NCBI GenBank assembly: GCA_019925095.2
Contig: CM034407.1
Span: 17,614,710 to 17,678,709, forward strand
DNA from: Dendrolimus kikuchii
Taxonomy: Eukaryota; Arthropoda; Insecta; Lepidoptera; Lasiocampidae
Direction: 5' to 3'
DNA length: 64,000 bases
Shown here: positions 1 through 11,791 of the stretch, in pieces
Layout: each line of letters opens with the position of its first letter
Numbering within the stretch: position 1 is the stretch's first letter
The notes under the pieces: model-generated
Databases searched by the model: none
What the model saw: only the letters and a program-made list of their open reading frames with translations
Told to the model about the DNA's origin: nothing
Position numbers and translations under genes: made by a program

Positions 1-99
1 TAGTTGTACTACTAAAGAGTTTGATATATTCAGGTGGTTTTTTTATGTGGTCGCACTCATAACATGCGTGCGCGCACATATTTCTGTGTGGCTTCAAAC

Positions 100-158
100 A
101 CCCCCCCCCCTCTCTCTCTCTCTCTCCCCCCCCCCCTCTCTCTGTGTGTGTGTGTGTA
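100..158. repeat. C-tract / CT / GT microsatellite
   Basis: Runs of C, then CT repeats, another C run, CT again and finally a GT repeat. Low-complexity DNA; open frames across it are not genes. Confidence 0.95.
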
Positions 159-185
159 AACACTCCAATAACATCATTGAGTTAT

Positions 186-480
186 TTACATATTTACATT
201 TGACTTATTGCCGCTTAGTCCGCTTTGTCTTTTGGGTAATGGAAATGTCGACAAATATAATACGACGTTTATCGCATTGTTCGCCGCATAGCGAAACGCG
301 AGAAGTCTTCCACGCAACAGCCGTACAACGCGCGCGGTGCGTCGTACGGCGAGACGCGATCTGACAAAGACAAGCTGTAAGTGGGCCCCGGCGTGTGTAA
401 TGCGGACGGGTTGCATATCGGCACATTCAGGCCACTCTCCCACGGCGCCATTGGCAAGCGACACGGGCCCCAAGTCTGAT
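186..480. other. GC/CpG-rich island, possible exon
   Basis: The base composition is clearly richer in G, C and CpG than the AT-rich flanks. Frames are open on both strands. A GTAAGT donor-like site occurs at 376-381 on the plus strand, and a CTTACAG acceptor-like site lies near the same place on the minus strand. I recognise no protein in any frame. It could be an exon, a promoter-associated island or an old repeat. Confidence 0.25.
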
Positions 481-1039
481 ATTACAATAGTGTCAAAATG
501 GCGATCACTAGTGTATTAAATAATGGCGCACTAATCTTTGATTACGGATATTATGTCGATGTCGGCACAGCAATAAGCTGAGTGCAAATTTTGTTTGCTG
601 AAAATACGGCGTACAAATTCTTAAAATATGTTTTTATTTTTAAAATACATGACAGCAATGTATGTACGTCGCTATTTCTTCAAATATTTTTTTTAACTTT
701 CTTTGATTATTATGTATTATAAAAATTCATTAACTACACACGTCACAAAATAAAAAAAGCTATGTGTGCTAGGTGGCAGACTATGATTTTCTGGCGTATT
801 TTTTCCTGCTGAATATGAATCTGAAATCAGAATTGCGGGTCACTGAGCAAATAAGCGAGCAAAACTGATGGAACGATCGAAAAAACATCGTTATATTTAT
901 CCGGGTTTTTTTTTGGGCTTTTTCGATTATTTGCTCATTGACCCCCCAATCTCTCTCCCCCCTCTCTTCATGTTCAGTGTGAAAAAAACACCTAAAAATC
1001 GTAGTCTGACACCCAGCACACACAACTTTTTTTGGACCT

Positions 1040-1385
1040 GTGTTATTGCATCATTATGACATCATTGTGGATCATAGTGACAATATTGTAAAACTAAATT
1101 CTGCTCTTACAATAATGTCAGAATCGTCGATCACTGGCTTCATGATGGCACTATACCCGGATGCTTTTATATGAAAAAACAGTCACACTCGTACCATTAT
1201 GATATCATTGTACGATTATTCTATTTTTAAAGCAAAGTCTGATATTGCAATAGTATCACAGTGGTCCTTCACTGCTTGATGATGGCACCATACTGGTTGC
1301 TTTTGTATGAAAGAGAGCAATAATTATGGTATCACTATGAAGCCAAGGATCTACCATTCTCACAGTTGTATAGGCTCGGGGCCCC
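1040..1385. repeat. Degenerate foldback repeat (family F), two units
   Basis: Contains decayed versions of the stem sequences seen clearly at 25605-26110: a gtcagaat..gatcactgg arm, a catgatggca block, a T-rich loop with tatgaaaaaaca, and a matching half. It ends at an aggctcggggcccc edge like other members. Copies also occur at 5120-5345, 20368-20757 and 24838-24950. Confidence 0.55.
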
Positions 1386-1695
1386 CATAGTCCCAAGTCA
1401 CCCGACGCGAGTCGTCTATGCGTAGGGTTGCCACCTTTGTGTAAAGAAAATATAGTATTTTTCTTTTTAAGCTATAAAATGTAGTACATTGGGTTTGGGG
1501 GGAAAATAGTACATATTTATTTTATTATTAAATTTTTCATGTCTATGTATTACTAGTTTTTGCTTTGGCTAGTAAAGAACTATTATTTCAAAATTAATAA
1601 TAAGAATTTGAATAAAAAGCGCGGCAGTTGAATTAGCGATGAAAATATAGTACATTTTGTACCTACTATATTATTTTTCTATAATATTAATTTAA

Positions 1696-1989
1696 ATCGG
1701 CAGACAAACACACATACGGTCTTGTTCATAGAGAGTTAGAGTAAGTTTGAACGCTTCTTTAAAGAATAAGACCGTTATTTTATATTCCCAAATTAAGCAA
1801 GTTACGTTTGGGTTATGAGTAATATACAACAGACTAATCTGGAGCCGATCCCAGACACCTAGACCACAGTAAATAACGGAGAAGAAATCTGTTTCCATAA
1901 TTTACCATACCAGGAAACGAACCCAGGGCCTCTGCGTTACAGTGAAATAGGCCGGCAAAGGCTTAAACCGCTCAACCACAGAGGCCGTC
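1696..1989 (-). mobile_element. tRNA-derived SINE (family SINE-1), with small internal insertion
   Basis: On the minus strand it starts at gacggcctctgtggttgagc, carries an A-box-like and a B-box-like stretch (the tRNA-related head), then the family body ending in gtttgtctgccgat. About 55 extra bases (near 1718-1775), bordered by cggtctt and aagaccg, interrupt the 3' part compared with the other copies. It is not a functional tRNA gene. Other copies are at 11145, 31408, 40488, 56700 and 58542. Confidence 0.85.
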
Positions 1990-2008
1990 AGATAATATAT
2001 AATACAAC

Positions 2009-2222
2009 TAGCTGTCCCGGCAGACGTTGTTCTGCCCTGAAGAAATAAAATTTAGAACCCGATTGCAGCGCCACCTACCGGGTCCAAATGTAAGCTGTCC
2101 TATCTTTCAAATCGGATCAAACTGCACACGGTGTGCAAATTTGATTGAAATCGGTCAAGTAGTTTAGGAGTCGATCGCGGACAAACAACGTGACACGTAA
2201 TGCTAAAATATAGTACGATAGT
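2009..2222 (+). mobile_element. LINE/SINE 3'-end type repeat (ctagctgtcccggcagac)
   Basis: It begins ctagctgtcccggcagacgt and runs through a conserved tail-like stretch (gattgaaatcggtcaagtag, tttaggagtcgatcgcgg). It resembles the 3' portions of retroposons that are widespread in Lepidoptera. No coding region is present. Confidence 0.6.
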
Positions 2223-2420
2223 ATACAGGGTGAATTTTCCAAGTGGGCGGGCCTTCAACTATACGAAATAGCGATTAATACTCAAAGAAGTCTCGAATCA
2301 TTAGATATTTGAAAAATCAAATTACCCTTGTCAGGAATCGAATTGGCTGATTTTGAAAATATAAATACATCTTGTATTAATATTATACCGAATTATAGTG
2401 TAACTTGTCAGGATCCATGT

Positions 2421-2689
2421 CTGTCAAAGAATGTCAAACGGCAAACTAAGACAATGGGTTGTTTTTGAACAAAGTATTCTATTTTCCATATATTAATTAA
2501 ACATCAAATTGTGCTGGTTATTTGAACGCAATCAATGTTTACGCATCGACTGGTAAAATAGCGTGCATTTCGAAAATAAATTTATACATGTCTATTAATA
2601 ATAGAATAATTTAAATAATTTCCATATTGAATATGTTTTGTTCAAAAACAATCATTTGCCTCGGTTTTCCGTTTGACATTCTTTCACAG
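2421..2689. mobile_element. MITE with ~53-bp inverted repeats
   Basis: The left arm 2421-2473 (starting ctgtcaaagaatgtcaaacg) is repeated inverted at 2636-2689, which ends ccgtttgacattctttcacag. Both arms carry the internal block gtttttgaacaaa. The 160-bp centre has no coding potential. I infer a non-autonomous DNA transposon; the family is unknown. Confidence 0.75.
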
Positions 2690-3098
2690 TGGTACTCTAC
2701 GGTTCAAGAGAAAATGAACGTACATAATCGAATTTTGTTAGCATCGTAACCAAATGAATACAAGATATTATATAACCGGATAGTTCCAATAGCACAGTGG
2801 GAGTAGGGCTTTATTATTGCCAATTTGAACGGTTCTAACATATTTTATGACAAATAGCCAATGTGCAACCCCGAGTTATTGTTAATAAACTTTTTTTTCT
2901 CGTTTGTGCTCACGCCATCTAAATTTACAGCACTTCTTACTTTCGCTTCCCTGTACACACATTTTTACTTCAGGTGGATATGTGCTGATAAATTAGCTTC
3001 GAGACGTTTTTGTGTTTGTAGTGTTGTATGGTCAGCACATAAATTAATAAAGTAGTACTTTTTATATATAATATTTTATTAAGTTTTCGCGACTTGTA

Positions 3099-3303
3099 TA
3101 ATAAAACTACGTTTTAACGGTTTCAAGCACGGTAATTTATTTGATTTTTGTAATTCCGACGTTTCGGTCACTTTCCAGCGGCCGTGATCACGGAATACAA
3201 AGATGTCTGGTGTCAACGAGTATTGTTAAAGTTTTGAGTTTTGTTGAATAACAAAAATCAAATAAATTGCCGCGCTTAAAACCGTTAAAACGTAGTTTTA
3301 TTA
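3099..3303. mobile_element. MITE with ~53-bp inverted repeats
   Basis: The left arm taataaaactacgttttaac..atttatttgatttttgt and its reverse complement at the right end (acaaaaatcaaataaattgc..acgtagttttatta) differ at only a few bases. The centre contains a ccgacgtttcggtcac..ccgtgatcacgg motif. The element is short, non-coding and palindromic. Confidence 0.8.
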
Positions 3304-3378
3304 CTTTTTATATATTTTTATAGGCAGATACTTAATATAAATAGTAATAAATATTAATATTAAACATAATTTTTAATA

Positions 3379-3660
3379 CTAAATCTCTTCAACTCCAAAC
3401 ATTTCGTACTCATTCTCAGCCTCACTTTCATTTGATGAAAAATTTGTGTTAATTCGAATTCGTTCTGCATTTTTACATTCCACTACAATTATGCTTTTAA
3501 ATTTATCCTCGGCTAATGTCATTATAGCATTAATGTTCACTGTGACATTTTTTGTAACGTATGTTTTCACAATCCCCCATATATTTTCAATTGGATTAAA
3601 CTGAGAATGACATGACGGTAAACAGAGCTCACTATGAACGTGCGAGCGTAATATTTCGTA
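3379..3660 (-). pseudogene. Relic of DDE transposase C-terminus
   Basis: The minus-strand frame reads LCLPSCHSQFNPIENIWGIV followed by KTYVTKN. This matches the end of the Tc1/mariner-like (IS630-type) DDE core, where homologues have an LPPYH..LNPIE..W..VK pattern ending in the catalytic Glu. No upstream core, HTH or start codon is in place, and the frame ends at 3379 after an acidic tail (SSNESEAENEYEMFGVEEI). I read it as a truncated fossil. It is similar in kind to the relic at 44915-45250, which keeps the other parts of such a protein. Confidence 0.6.
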
Positions 3661-3782
3661 TATCTTATAGTCTACGAATCTCGCCTAATTTTTTAGAATC
3701 AATTAATTAATTATTTATCAAAATGTAACCAAATAGTCTGCCATCACAACAATTAGGAATGTAAATAATTATTATTTATTTG

Positions 3783-4087
3783 AGAGTTTTTGGCGGGAAC
3801 TGAAAGGAGATGTTGTGCTGTGCAGTTTTATTTCCTAAAAATGTGTAAAATTATTCTACAATGAACAGTAGTTGTGGAATATTGATAGTTTTTGAGTAGT
3901 AATTATGTATTTTTGTGAGAAATATGAGCTGTATAGTCAAATATGGCCTTTCGAGTTGCGTTGAATAGTGTCAGATGATAACCTACAGTTCAGCTGGGCT
4001 ATACAAGGCTTAAGAAAATGGAAAATCTATATTGTATTCTAAGATCTGGCTTAAAGGTTTAGCTGCCAAGCCATAAACCTAAATAAA
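3783..4087 (+). repeat. Dispersed repeat family E, copy 1
   Basis: Begins gagtttttggcgggaactg and ends around gctgccaagccataaacc. It is repeated in direct orientation about 110 bp further on (4196-4467) and inverted at 16125-16570. No coding potential. Confidence 0.75.
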
Positions 4088-4195
4088 TAAATAATTTATT
4101 TGACTTTCACCATTGATCTTTGATTGTAAATATATCTTCTTATTCAAAATGTAAACGACTCTTTTTTGCTGATTGTACAAGGAAATTTAAATTTC

Positions 4196-4467
4196 AAGTT
4201 GGAGTTTTTGGCGGGAACTGTAAGGAGACGTTGTGCTGTGCAGTTTTATTTTCTAAAAATGTGTAAAATTACTCTAAAATGAACAATAGTTGTAGGATAT
4301 TGATAGTTTTTGAGTAGTAATTATGTGTTTTTGCGAGAAATGTGAACTATATAGCCAAATGTGGCCTTTCGAGTTTTCACAAGAACTCCGTTGACTGACG
4401 TCGAATGTAGCCTACAAAACAACGGCGTCTGGCTTAAAGGCCTAGTTGCCAAGCCTTAAACTTAAAA
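4196..4467 (+). repeat. Dispersed repeat family E, copy 2
   Basis: Shares tggcgggaactg, ggagacgttgtgctgtgcag, attgatagtttttgagtagt and the gttgccaagcc end with copy 1. It has lost or changed the middle-right part. Confidence 0.75.
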
Positions 4468-5119
4468 AAAATATTTCAAATTTAGAATTCCTGCAAATAT
4501 ACAAATACTACAAACGCAAAAACTTCTCGAAACTAATTTACATGTAACTTCACTGATTTTTTTGACATATTACTATCTGCAGTAAGGATAACAATTCATA
4601 GTAGTATGAGTTATTTGAAAACTATTGGCTTGCCATTTTATGATTTATCGGTGCTGGTTGTGTTTGTTTTCAAGCTTTTAATGTCTGGAAAGGTAATTAA
4701 TACTCGTTATTGGTTCTAAACCAATCGAAACGAATCTTTCGTACTATTGTATTTCCGTCGCTTTCACACCTCGCTTATGTGCGAGTGCAATAGAATTACA
4801 TTTTGTATACGAGGGAAAGAGATAATGATACGCCATTGAAGTAGAATCGTATTCATTTTTCATTTCATTCTATTTTATTTAATGCTTATGAATTATGAAC
4901 TTATGAACATTATGTTATATTATAGTTATTATTGCAATATAGAAAATATTGCTACATGTCGATGCTTTTGTTTATTTAGAGTAGCCGCTTAAAGGATTTA
5001 GCAGATAAATACTTTCCTTACGTTGCGTCATTTTACATCAGCACCTAGAGGCATGTTTTTGTACATATCATAATGATTAAATATGCTTTCCTGTGTTAGA
5101 CGCGATTTTGTGGAGTCCT
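4468..5119. other. AT-rich intergenic DNA, nothing recognised
   Basis: No coding exon, RNA gene or clear repeat was seen by eye. Confidence 0.5.
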
Positions 5120-5345
5120 TTCGTAATTGATGTAGGGGTTACAACAAAACTTGAGCCCCGAGACTACTATTACAATTGTGTTAGAATAGTTGATCACTGG
5201 AGTCATAATTGTACAATAATGGTACTCTTTGTATACGAAAGCATAGGAAAACAACCATTATGGTGCTATTATGACGGCAGTTATCAACGATTCCGGGACG
5301 GTTTTGATGGCAGACTTAAGGCCTTGGAGGCATGCTCTTACAATT
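5120..5345. repeat. Degenerate foldback repeat (family F)
   Basis: Contains gttagaatagttgatcactg, a gtcataattg block, the T-rich loop and an inverted half with accattatggtgctattatg. The 84-aa open frame through it is a by-product of the repeat. Confidence 0.5.
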
Positions 5346-5523
5346 GAAGTAAGGGGTTCTAGTCTGTAAAGATACATCGGGGTACCTTTTATAGGATAAA
5401 AATGTAGAAATTTAGATTGTTAAAGAGCAGCAGTATTAAATTTGGTAAATTTGCTCATAATTTATAATTTTGGTTCCTTGATATACATTATTTACATAGA
5501 CAGCACAATAATTTTATCTAATA

Positions 5524-5785
5524 CTAGCTTCTGCCCGCGACTTGGTACGCGTGGAATACTTAAAGAAAAGTAAGTTAATAAAACCCCCGATTTTGAAACA
5601 TTCTTCATTGATGCTCTGCTCCTATTGGTCTTAGCGTGATAATATATAGCCTATAGCTTTCCTCGATAAATGGGCTATTTAACACTGAATGAATTTTTCA
5701 AATCAGACCAGTAGTTCCTGAGATTAGCGCGTTCAAGCAAACAAAAAATCAAACTCTTCAGCTTTATATATTAGTATAAGATTGT
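5524..5785 (+). mobile_element. Retroposon 3' end (ctagcttctgcccgcg family), copy 1
   Basis: Starts tagcttctgcccgcgacttg, contains gcgtgataatatatagccta and gagattagcgcgttcaagca, and ends ttatatattagtataagatt. A second copy at 17416-17660 is easily aligned. This is a typical non-coding retroposon tail in Lepidoptera. Confidence 0.75.
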
Positions 5786-6362
5786 AGATATAATGTTGTC
5801 TGGATGTCTTGTAGTGTGTCAAAGAAAAAACTTTTTCATTAAGGAAAGTCTTTATACATTACGAAATGTGTGAAAACCTCTGCCATAAATATTCTGCATT
5901 AGATGACTTTCATCAGACCGACCTTGAACCTACTTCGTATCTCATGTGAAGCTTGTAGACCATTCAGTGCTGTGTGAACGCTTTCATAGGAAATGTATAT
6001 AATATTAATTTACCTTTTATTTGGCCTTTGTCACATGGTTATCCTTAAAGCTTGTAAAATATTACTTCTAAATCGCGTGATAGACATATGAGTGCGCATA
6101 CGCGTACTTTAGGCTCGACAACTTTCTTGTCTGTGTAGATCTCTGTCTTACTATGCTGCAATATAACGTTGTAATGTTATATATTTATGGATTGTATTGC
6201 ATGTATGTATAATAGTTGCATTATATTCTTCTATTCTGTCACTATCGCCGTTTCCAATCCTATTTATTCCCGCCATGGGTTGTATAGAAAAGATCACTTG
6301 TTAGCTATAAGGCTGTCCCTTAAGCACAAATATAATAGTACTAATTTGTAAAAGTTACCTAT

Positions 6363-6475
6363 CTACGCTAATTCGGCCCCGTAACAGGGAGTGGGTTTGG
6401 CCCAGCTAAACATTACTTTCTTTTACGAATATCTCGTCGCCCTGATATAGAGAAAAAGGATCCGAATTAGCGTAG
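6363..6475. repeat. Short inverted repeat element, 14-bp perfect arms
   Basis: ctacgctaattcgg at 6363-6376 is exactly inverted at 6462-6475. The roughly 85-bp centre is non-coding. It is either a very small MITE or a hairpin, and lies just upstream of the candidate transcription start at 6507. Confidence 0.6.
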
Positions 6476-6506
6476 TGTAATAACCAGTTACACACGGGCG
6501 AAAAAG

Positions 6507-6656
6507 TCAGTCGAGCGACAAGTACGCGTAATTACTCGTAAGTCTGTCTCCCGCTTAACTGTTGCATTTAAAGGGTAGATCACTATAGGGGGTTGATTTG
6601 TTTCAGCGCAGAACCAGCTTCTTTGAACAAAATGGATGGATTTAGTGCAGTTACTG
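6507..6656 (+). promoter_or_regulatory. Candidate promoter, 5'UTR mini-exon and first coding exon
   Basis: TCAGTC at 6507-6512 fits the arthropod initiator. A GTAAGT donor begins at 6538, and a TTTGTTTCAG acceptor ends at 6606. The following exon holds an ATG in good context (acaaaATGG, 6632) and 25 coding bases (MDGFSAVT plus one base) before a GTGAGT donor at 6657. This is what a small first exon of a plus-strand gene looks like, but I found no next exon that continues it. A chance run of splice-like motifs is possible. Confidence 0.35.
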
Positions 6657-7649
6657 GTGAGTGTAACTTTTTCTAGTTTACTTAGAAGTGTGCTTACTAC
6701 TGAAGTATTCTGAGAAATTGAAATCCCTATAATCCGTAATTGACCAATGTTTTATTATCCTTGGTATTTAAATTATCTGTAATTCTTTTAACGAGTGTCT
6801 TAATTGTTCACTGTCAATTATTTGCGTTAAAATTCTACACTATTGAAATGTAACTTTGTGTTAAGGGCCGGCCTTCGAGATAGAAATTATAAACCGTTTT
6901 TATTGTTAAAATTTCACTGCAGATTCTTAGAAGCCACATTGTTTTGGATTAAGCTTACAAAATTAATAATTCCAATGAATAGGCTGTGCGTGTTTATTGA
7001 GGGCTCCATGTCTATTTTAGTAATATATAAGGTCGGCCCGTTGAGATAGAGTTCGTTGAGTTTCAATTGCGATCGAGGAGTTGCTAAGCGTATATTCGGA
7101 ACGGGAATCTTGATCGAAACACTGCGCGTTTTATGTTATTTCAATCTTCTGCCTTAATGTTTAGACTTGTTGTATTTGCTTGTGTTTCTAAGAACTATAA
7201 ATTACGTGCGTGTACTTCTAATTAAGTATATTCAGATAAAAGTTATCAGTTGAATAATTTATACTCTGAATAAAAACAAAAGTAAAACAATTCAACTGTT
7301 TTATTCATGCAACTGCATAACTTTTATCTAGTGATTGAAAAATCGGTCCTTAATTGACATTTAATTTCGAATCCCATCGAAGTGGACTATCCACCTCGCA
7401 GCACGTAATAGGGTAGAAGATGACGATCAAACCAACTGAGTCACTTTTTATCATACTACTAAGCGTTGCGGCTTCCTAGATTTTGTATGAGCGTACAAAG
7501 CTATGACGTCACAACTGTAAGGAGTCGACGTATTAATTATTTAATTATACAGTAATTTAAATTGTTTTTGTCATGATATTTTAAAAGTGATACGTCAGAA
7601 CGTCAGCAGATACATCATTGTTTGTATTATTATTATTATCATCGTTACA
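6657..7649. other. AT-rich DNA, nothing recognised
   Basis: No supported exon. If the 6607-6656 exon is real, this would be its first intron. Confidence 0.4.
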
Positions 7650-7877
7650 CTAGCTGCGCCCCGCGGTCTCACCCGCGTGGTGATGGAAAATCGTTATATT
7701 TTGGATAATTCACACTATATCTTTATAAATTATATATAGCCTATGTGTTATTCTGATGTGTAAGCTATATTATTGTAAAGTTTCATCAAAATCCATTCAG
7801 TAGTTTTTTGCGCGAAAGAGTAACAAACATACATACATACTTACAAATTTTCGCGTTTATAATATTAGTGGGATAGG
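7650..7877 (+). mobile_element. Retroposon 3' end (ctagctgcgccccgcg family)
   Basis: Begins actagctgcgccccgcggtc, passes through atccattcagtagttttttg, a (cata)n stretch and tttcgcgtttataatattag, and ends agtgggat. Non-coding tail of a common retroposon. Confidence 0.75.
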
Positions 7878-8220
7878 ATTCGTCGGGTTCGATTCCCGGC
7901 CTGGTAAATTTATGAGTGAACTTTCTGTTACTATATATAGTATTATTTAACAGTAAACTGGTGTGACTATTACCAATTAATTATTTATTTTTAATTTAAA
8001 AAAATGGCTGGTTTTTTTTCAGGTTGACAGTTCTTTGCAGACGTAGTGCGTCTGTGCAGACTTTAACCAGTGGAACTTTTGAAATCATGGCGTAGTATTT
8101 TGTGGAATCTATTCAAAGGATCAATAGTACTTTTATGTTATTAGTGACACAGCTGGGAAATAATTTAGAATCACAATCTTGCAGATTATGAATTCGCATA
8201 TTAATGATGTCGATGGATAA

Positions 8221-8472
8221 ATGGACCTACTTATGCAAAATGGAACCAACCCACATACTGACAGTTTTGAGAAAAAGCCGTTTTTATTAAAATTTTGCGT
8301 ACAAAAAATATGTCTATATTTTGGAAAAAAAAAACATTTAAAATATTGTATATTATATTTTCTCGTTATGATTTTTATTGAGTCGATAGAAGGTGCATTT
8401 TGAAAGTCTTGTGCATCCTTAACCCAATTTTGGCATGTTTCTGGATTGGTTCTGTTTTGCATAAGTAGGTCC
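8221..8472. mobile_element. Palindromic MITE with 27-bp terminal inverted repeats
   Basis: Starts tggacctacttatgcaaaa and ends ttttgcataagtaggtcca. Arms of about 27 bp match at all but 1-2 positions. The centre is AT-rich. Open frames on both strands (113 aa minus, 60 aa plus) simply read the two arms. Confidence 0.8.
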
Positions 8473-8989
8473 AAATAACTGACTATTATAAACCAATATA
8501 GAATAGACTTGCAGACCCAATCCCCTTATTCATATAAGAAAATTCTTTATTCATTAATTTATTTATTTATCTGTTTGAATATAAATACGTATTCATAATT
8601 ACCATTATAAAAAATTCAAATTTACTATAAATATTATTAATTTTTACTAAAATATGTCAATAAGAAGGCATTTTTATATAATCTTATTATTATTTAAGCA
8701 CAATTGAAGGAATTCAAGAAATTAAAATGTGTTTCTCTCAAATGACAGATTCATTCAATTTAGTTTGTACACACAATTAAGTACTTAATAAATGTGCTGC
8801 CTGCAGCTTGTCTGAAATGACAAAGAAACGAGATTCAAAGTTAATTCACAAAAATCCTTTTAAAATAATATGATTTACTATTATTTAACATTGATCACTT
8901 CAAAATTATAATTATTAGATATAATTACAAAAGCATTTAAAGGTTTTATTTGATAAATATATACAAATTGAAATTAAACGTAAAAAATA

Positions 8990-9306
8990 TAGTTTTTTTT
9001 TTTTAATTGCAGGAGTTCAGCAGACAGGCAGACGGCCCACTTGATAGAAAGCGGTTACCATCCCCTATGGACATTTGCAACACTAAAAGTGCTACAAATG
9101 CGCTGCTGCTCTCTTAAGGGAGACTGGAACCTGGTCACTAATGCCGGAACACAACTCAAGGTTGTTATGGCGACATACTCTAGACCAGGGGTGGTAGTCA
9201 TCCAGTCAGGCAAATGCCCTACCACCTGTGGGTTGTTTTGTCGCCTCTTACGACAGGCCGCCCGGCCGCAGGAAATTGTATTCTTTCTCCGTTCCTGCAC
9301 GGATAA
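8990..9306 (+). mobile_element. Retroposon family A, copy 1
   Basis: A T-rich start, then attgcaggagttcagcagac and cggcccacttgatagaaagc, through gagactggaacctggtcact, to ttctttctccgttcctgcac. Other copies are at 10448, 29352, 38259 (minus) and 57727, with a decayed piece at 51533. No conserved coding frame. Confidence 0.85.
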
Positions 9307-10447
9307 AATAGTAACAAAAGTTACATATAAACTTACTTATATCACTTCAAAGTAATACTATTTTATCGAACTTTTATTTATGCCTTTAATAATATTTAAT
9401 TTCATTACATTCATAATACACTAGTTATACGAGTTTTATAAGCTCGTTAAAAATATGTTATTCCTAATCGCATTCTGAATGTGATCAAGAATAACACATT
9501 GTTATAACTCGTGTTTAATGAGGGTATAAACCTTGTATGAGTGTTGTGAATAAGGGGATAATATTTTATATATTGTTTTGTTTTGTCAGAAAGAATTAAA
9601 ATTAAATTCGCAGCTGCTTTTGTTTAGTGATCTGTGGAATATACACTTTTCGTAGAAGAAGAGGTTTAGTTACTAAATAAAGCACACGTGTCTTATTGAA
9701 ATAACTTGGGTTTGAATTTCGTTAACTGTGAATGAGGACATCGCCAGCAAACCTCAACATTGGATCATCGATGTGTGAAATATACCTATCGGAATGCAAG
9801 TATGGTATTTTTTGACTGATATATTTTAAATCTTAAATATAAAAGACATCAGGTCAATCAACAATTTTATAAGAAATGTATATCGATGTCATTAATATAA
9901 TTGTTATTATGAGGTTTAGCACTTATACTTTGATATCTCTGTTTTTTTAGGTCTCATAGCCATTTTTTAGTACGAATGGAACCGTTATATAATACTTATG
10001 TTACAGTTTTTCACGACTGATAATTCCGATCGATAATTTTCGTTTGCGCAGAAGAGTGCAGACCGGTGTTCGACATGTAAATAATCTATGTTGAACTTTA
10101 TTCGCAAGCGGAAATGGCAGAGCGTTGATTGCTATGCATTCTTAGCTCTGTTCCGCTTACACGACCCGTACACTGTCGCGCACTACTAAAATTGGTCTAC
10201 TGTGCGAATTATTACTTGTGTAAAACTCTACAAACGAATCTATGTATGCAGTATGTCTGGATTGCAACGTAAAGGGGACGGAGATTTTTGGGACAGATAA
10301 AGTAAGAAAAGAAAAGACGACACGTAACGTGTGCGGCAATTTGCGAAATGAGGTTGGCACTCAGAGTCTTAATTTTCAGTGCCCACCCCCTTAATCCCAA
10401 ACATCATGCGACCCACGGTAAAAACAAGTTAAATTAAATTAAATTAT
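9307..10447. other. Intergenic DNA, nothing recognised
   Basis: AT-rich, with a small hairpin near 9455-9492 and a GC-richer patch at 10030-10230. No exon could be supported. Confidence 0.4.
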
Positions 10448-10765
10448 TATTATTTTATTGCGGGAGTTCTATATACAAGCAGACGGCCACTTGATGGAAA
10501 GCGGTCACCGTCGCCTATGGACATTTGCAACACCAAGGGTGCTACAAATGCGCTGCTGCTCTCTTAAGGGAGACTGGAACCTGGTCACTAATGCCGGAAC
10601 ACAACACAAGGCTGTTATGGCGGCATACTCTAGACCAGGGGTGGTAGCCATCCAGTCGGACAAATACCCTACCACCTGGCTGTGGGTTTTTTTTGTCGCC
10701 TCTTACGACAGGCCACCCGGCCGCAGGAAGTTGTATTCTTTCTCCGTTCCTGCACGGATAAAAAC
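10448..10765 (+). mobile_element. Retroposon family A, copy 2
   Basis: A near full-length member closely matching copy 1 (ctacaaatgcgctgctgctc, tctagaccaggggtggtagc, ttctttctccgttcctgcac). Confidence 0.85.
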
Positions 10766-11144
10766 GATTACCATAATTGATTTCTCTCTCTTGTTTCATC
10801 TCCCAATTATTTGGAGTCGGCACAATATGTCTCTTTCTTCTACACCCCTCTATTCTGATATACGTCCTCTGCCACACCACAAATCATCATATTATCCTTT
10901 ACACAATACATCCATCTCTTTTTTGGTCTACCTTTACATTTGTAATATCCGAATCTGATATAAAAGTTTCAAATAATTTCGGATAATAAACAAAGAACGT
11001 TTTAATTTAACAAAATCATAATAAACTTTATTACGATTTTGTTTTTGCAGTCTGTTGATGACGCTTTAAAATGGGTAGCGATAATAATTACTCATATGAA
11101 GGCTTCGACTACTAAATGATAACCTAAAAATAAAGTCTTCTTTT

Positions 11145-11398
11145 GATGGCCTCTATGGTTGAGCGGGCTAAGCCTTTGCCGGCGTACCTCACTGCAACGC
11201 AGAGGTTCCGGGTTCGATTCCTGGTATAGTAAATTTTGGAAACGTATTTTCTCCGTTATTTACTATGGTCTGGGTGTCTGGGATCGGCTCCAGAGTAGTC
11301 CGTTGTATATTAACCATAACACAAGCGTAACTTGCTTAATTTGGGGATATACAATATGTGTGTTTGTCTGCCGATTATTATACTATTATTATTATATT
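11145..11398 (+). mobile_element. tRNA-derived SINE (SINE-1)
   Basis: A complete copy: gatggcctctatggttgagc with an A-box-like stretch, gggttcgattcc B box, the family body, and an (ATT)n tail after gtttgtctgccg. It lies about 90 bp from the left end of the LTR retrotransposon. Confidence 0.9.
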
Positions 11399-11486
11399 AT
11401 GATCTATTTGTATTTTACTTTTAAAATTTGTTCAAAATCTATTACCCGAAACTAACGGATAATCCGAAATAATAGAATATATGTCA

Positions 11487-11687
11487 TGTTGTATTGTTCT
11501 ATATTCCAGATTAATGAAAATCGCATATATATTATAAAATAACTGTATTTCAAAGTTCGTACAAAGATCCATGACATAAAAGTAGTTTACATTTTTTAAA
11601 GACACAGAGTACAGACAAACAATAGACAAAATACAAAGTGACCACAGACAAGTAATAAAATAGTTTTAACAATTAACATTTACAACA
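11487..11687 (-). repeat. 3' LTR of the Ty3/gypsy element
   Basis: 201 bp, TGTTGT..ACAACA on the plus strand. It lacks the 10-bp cagcaaagtt block present in the other LTR. Confidence 0.95.
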
Positions 11688-11791
11688 TATTCCCCTTTAC
11701 ATATTTTGAAGTACTAATCAACAAGCTTAGAGCAATGTTATTTCTAATTGTTATTTACTAATGAAATTTCAAATCAAATAATCATGTAACT

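Noticed and set aside
186..473. 95-aa and 73-aa minus-strand frames as a gene
   Set aside because: Open in several frames because of GC richness; splice-like motifs conflict between strands, so no model could be preferred.
6607..8100. Joining the 6607-6656 exon to an acceptor-like site near 8022
   Set aside because: The join gives an immediate stop codon, so it is not a valid continuation.
10458..10958. 166-aa plus-strand frame
   Set aside because: Covers retroposon family A; other copies do not keep the frame as a protein.
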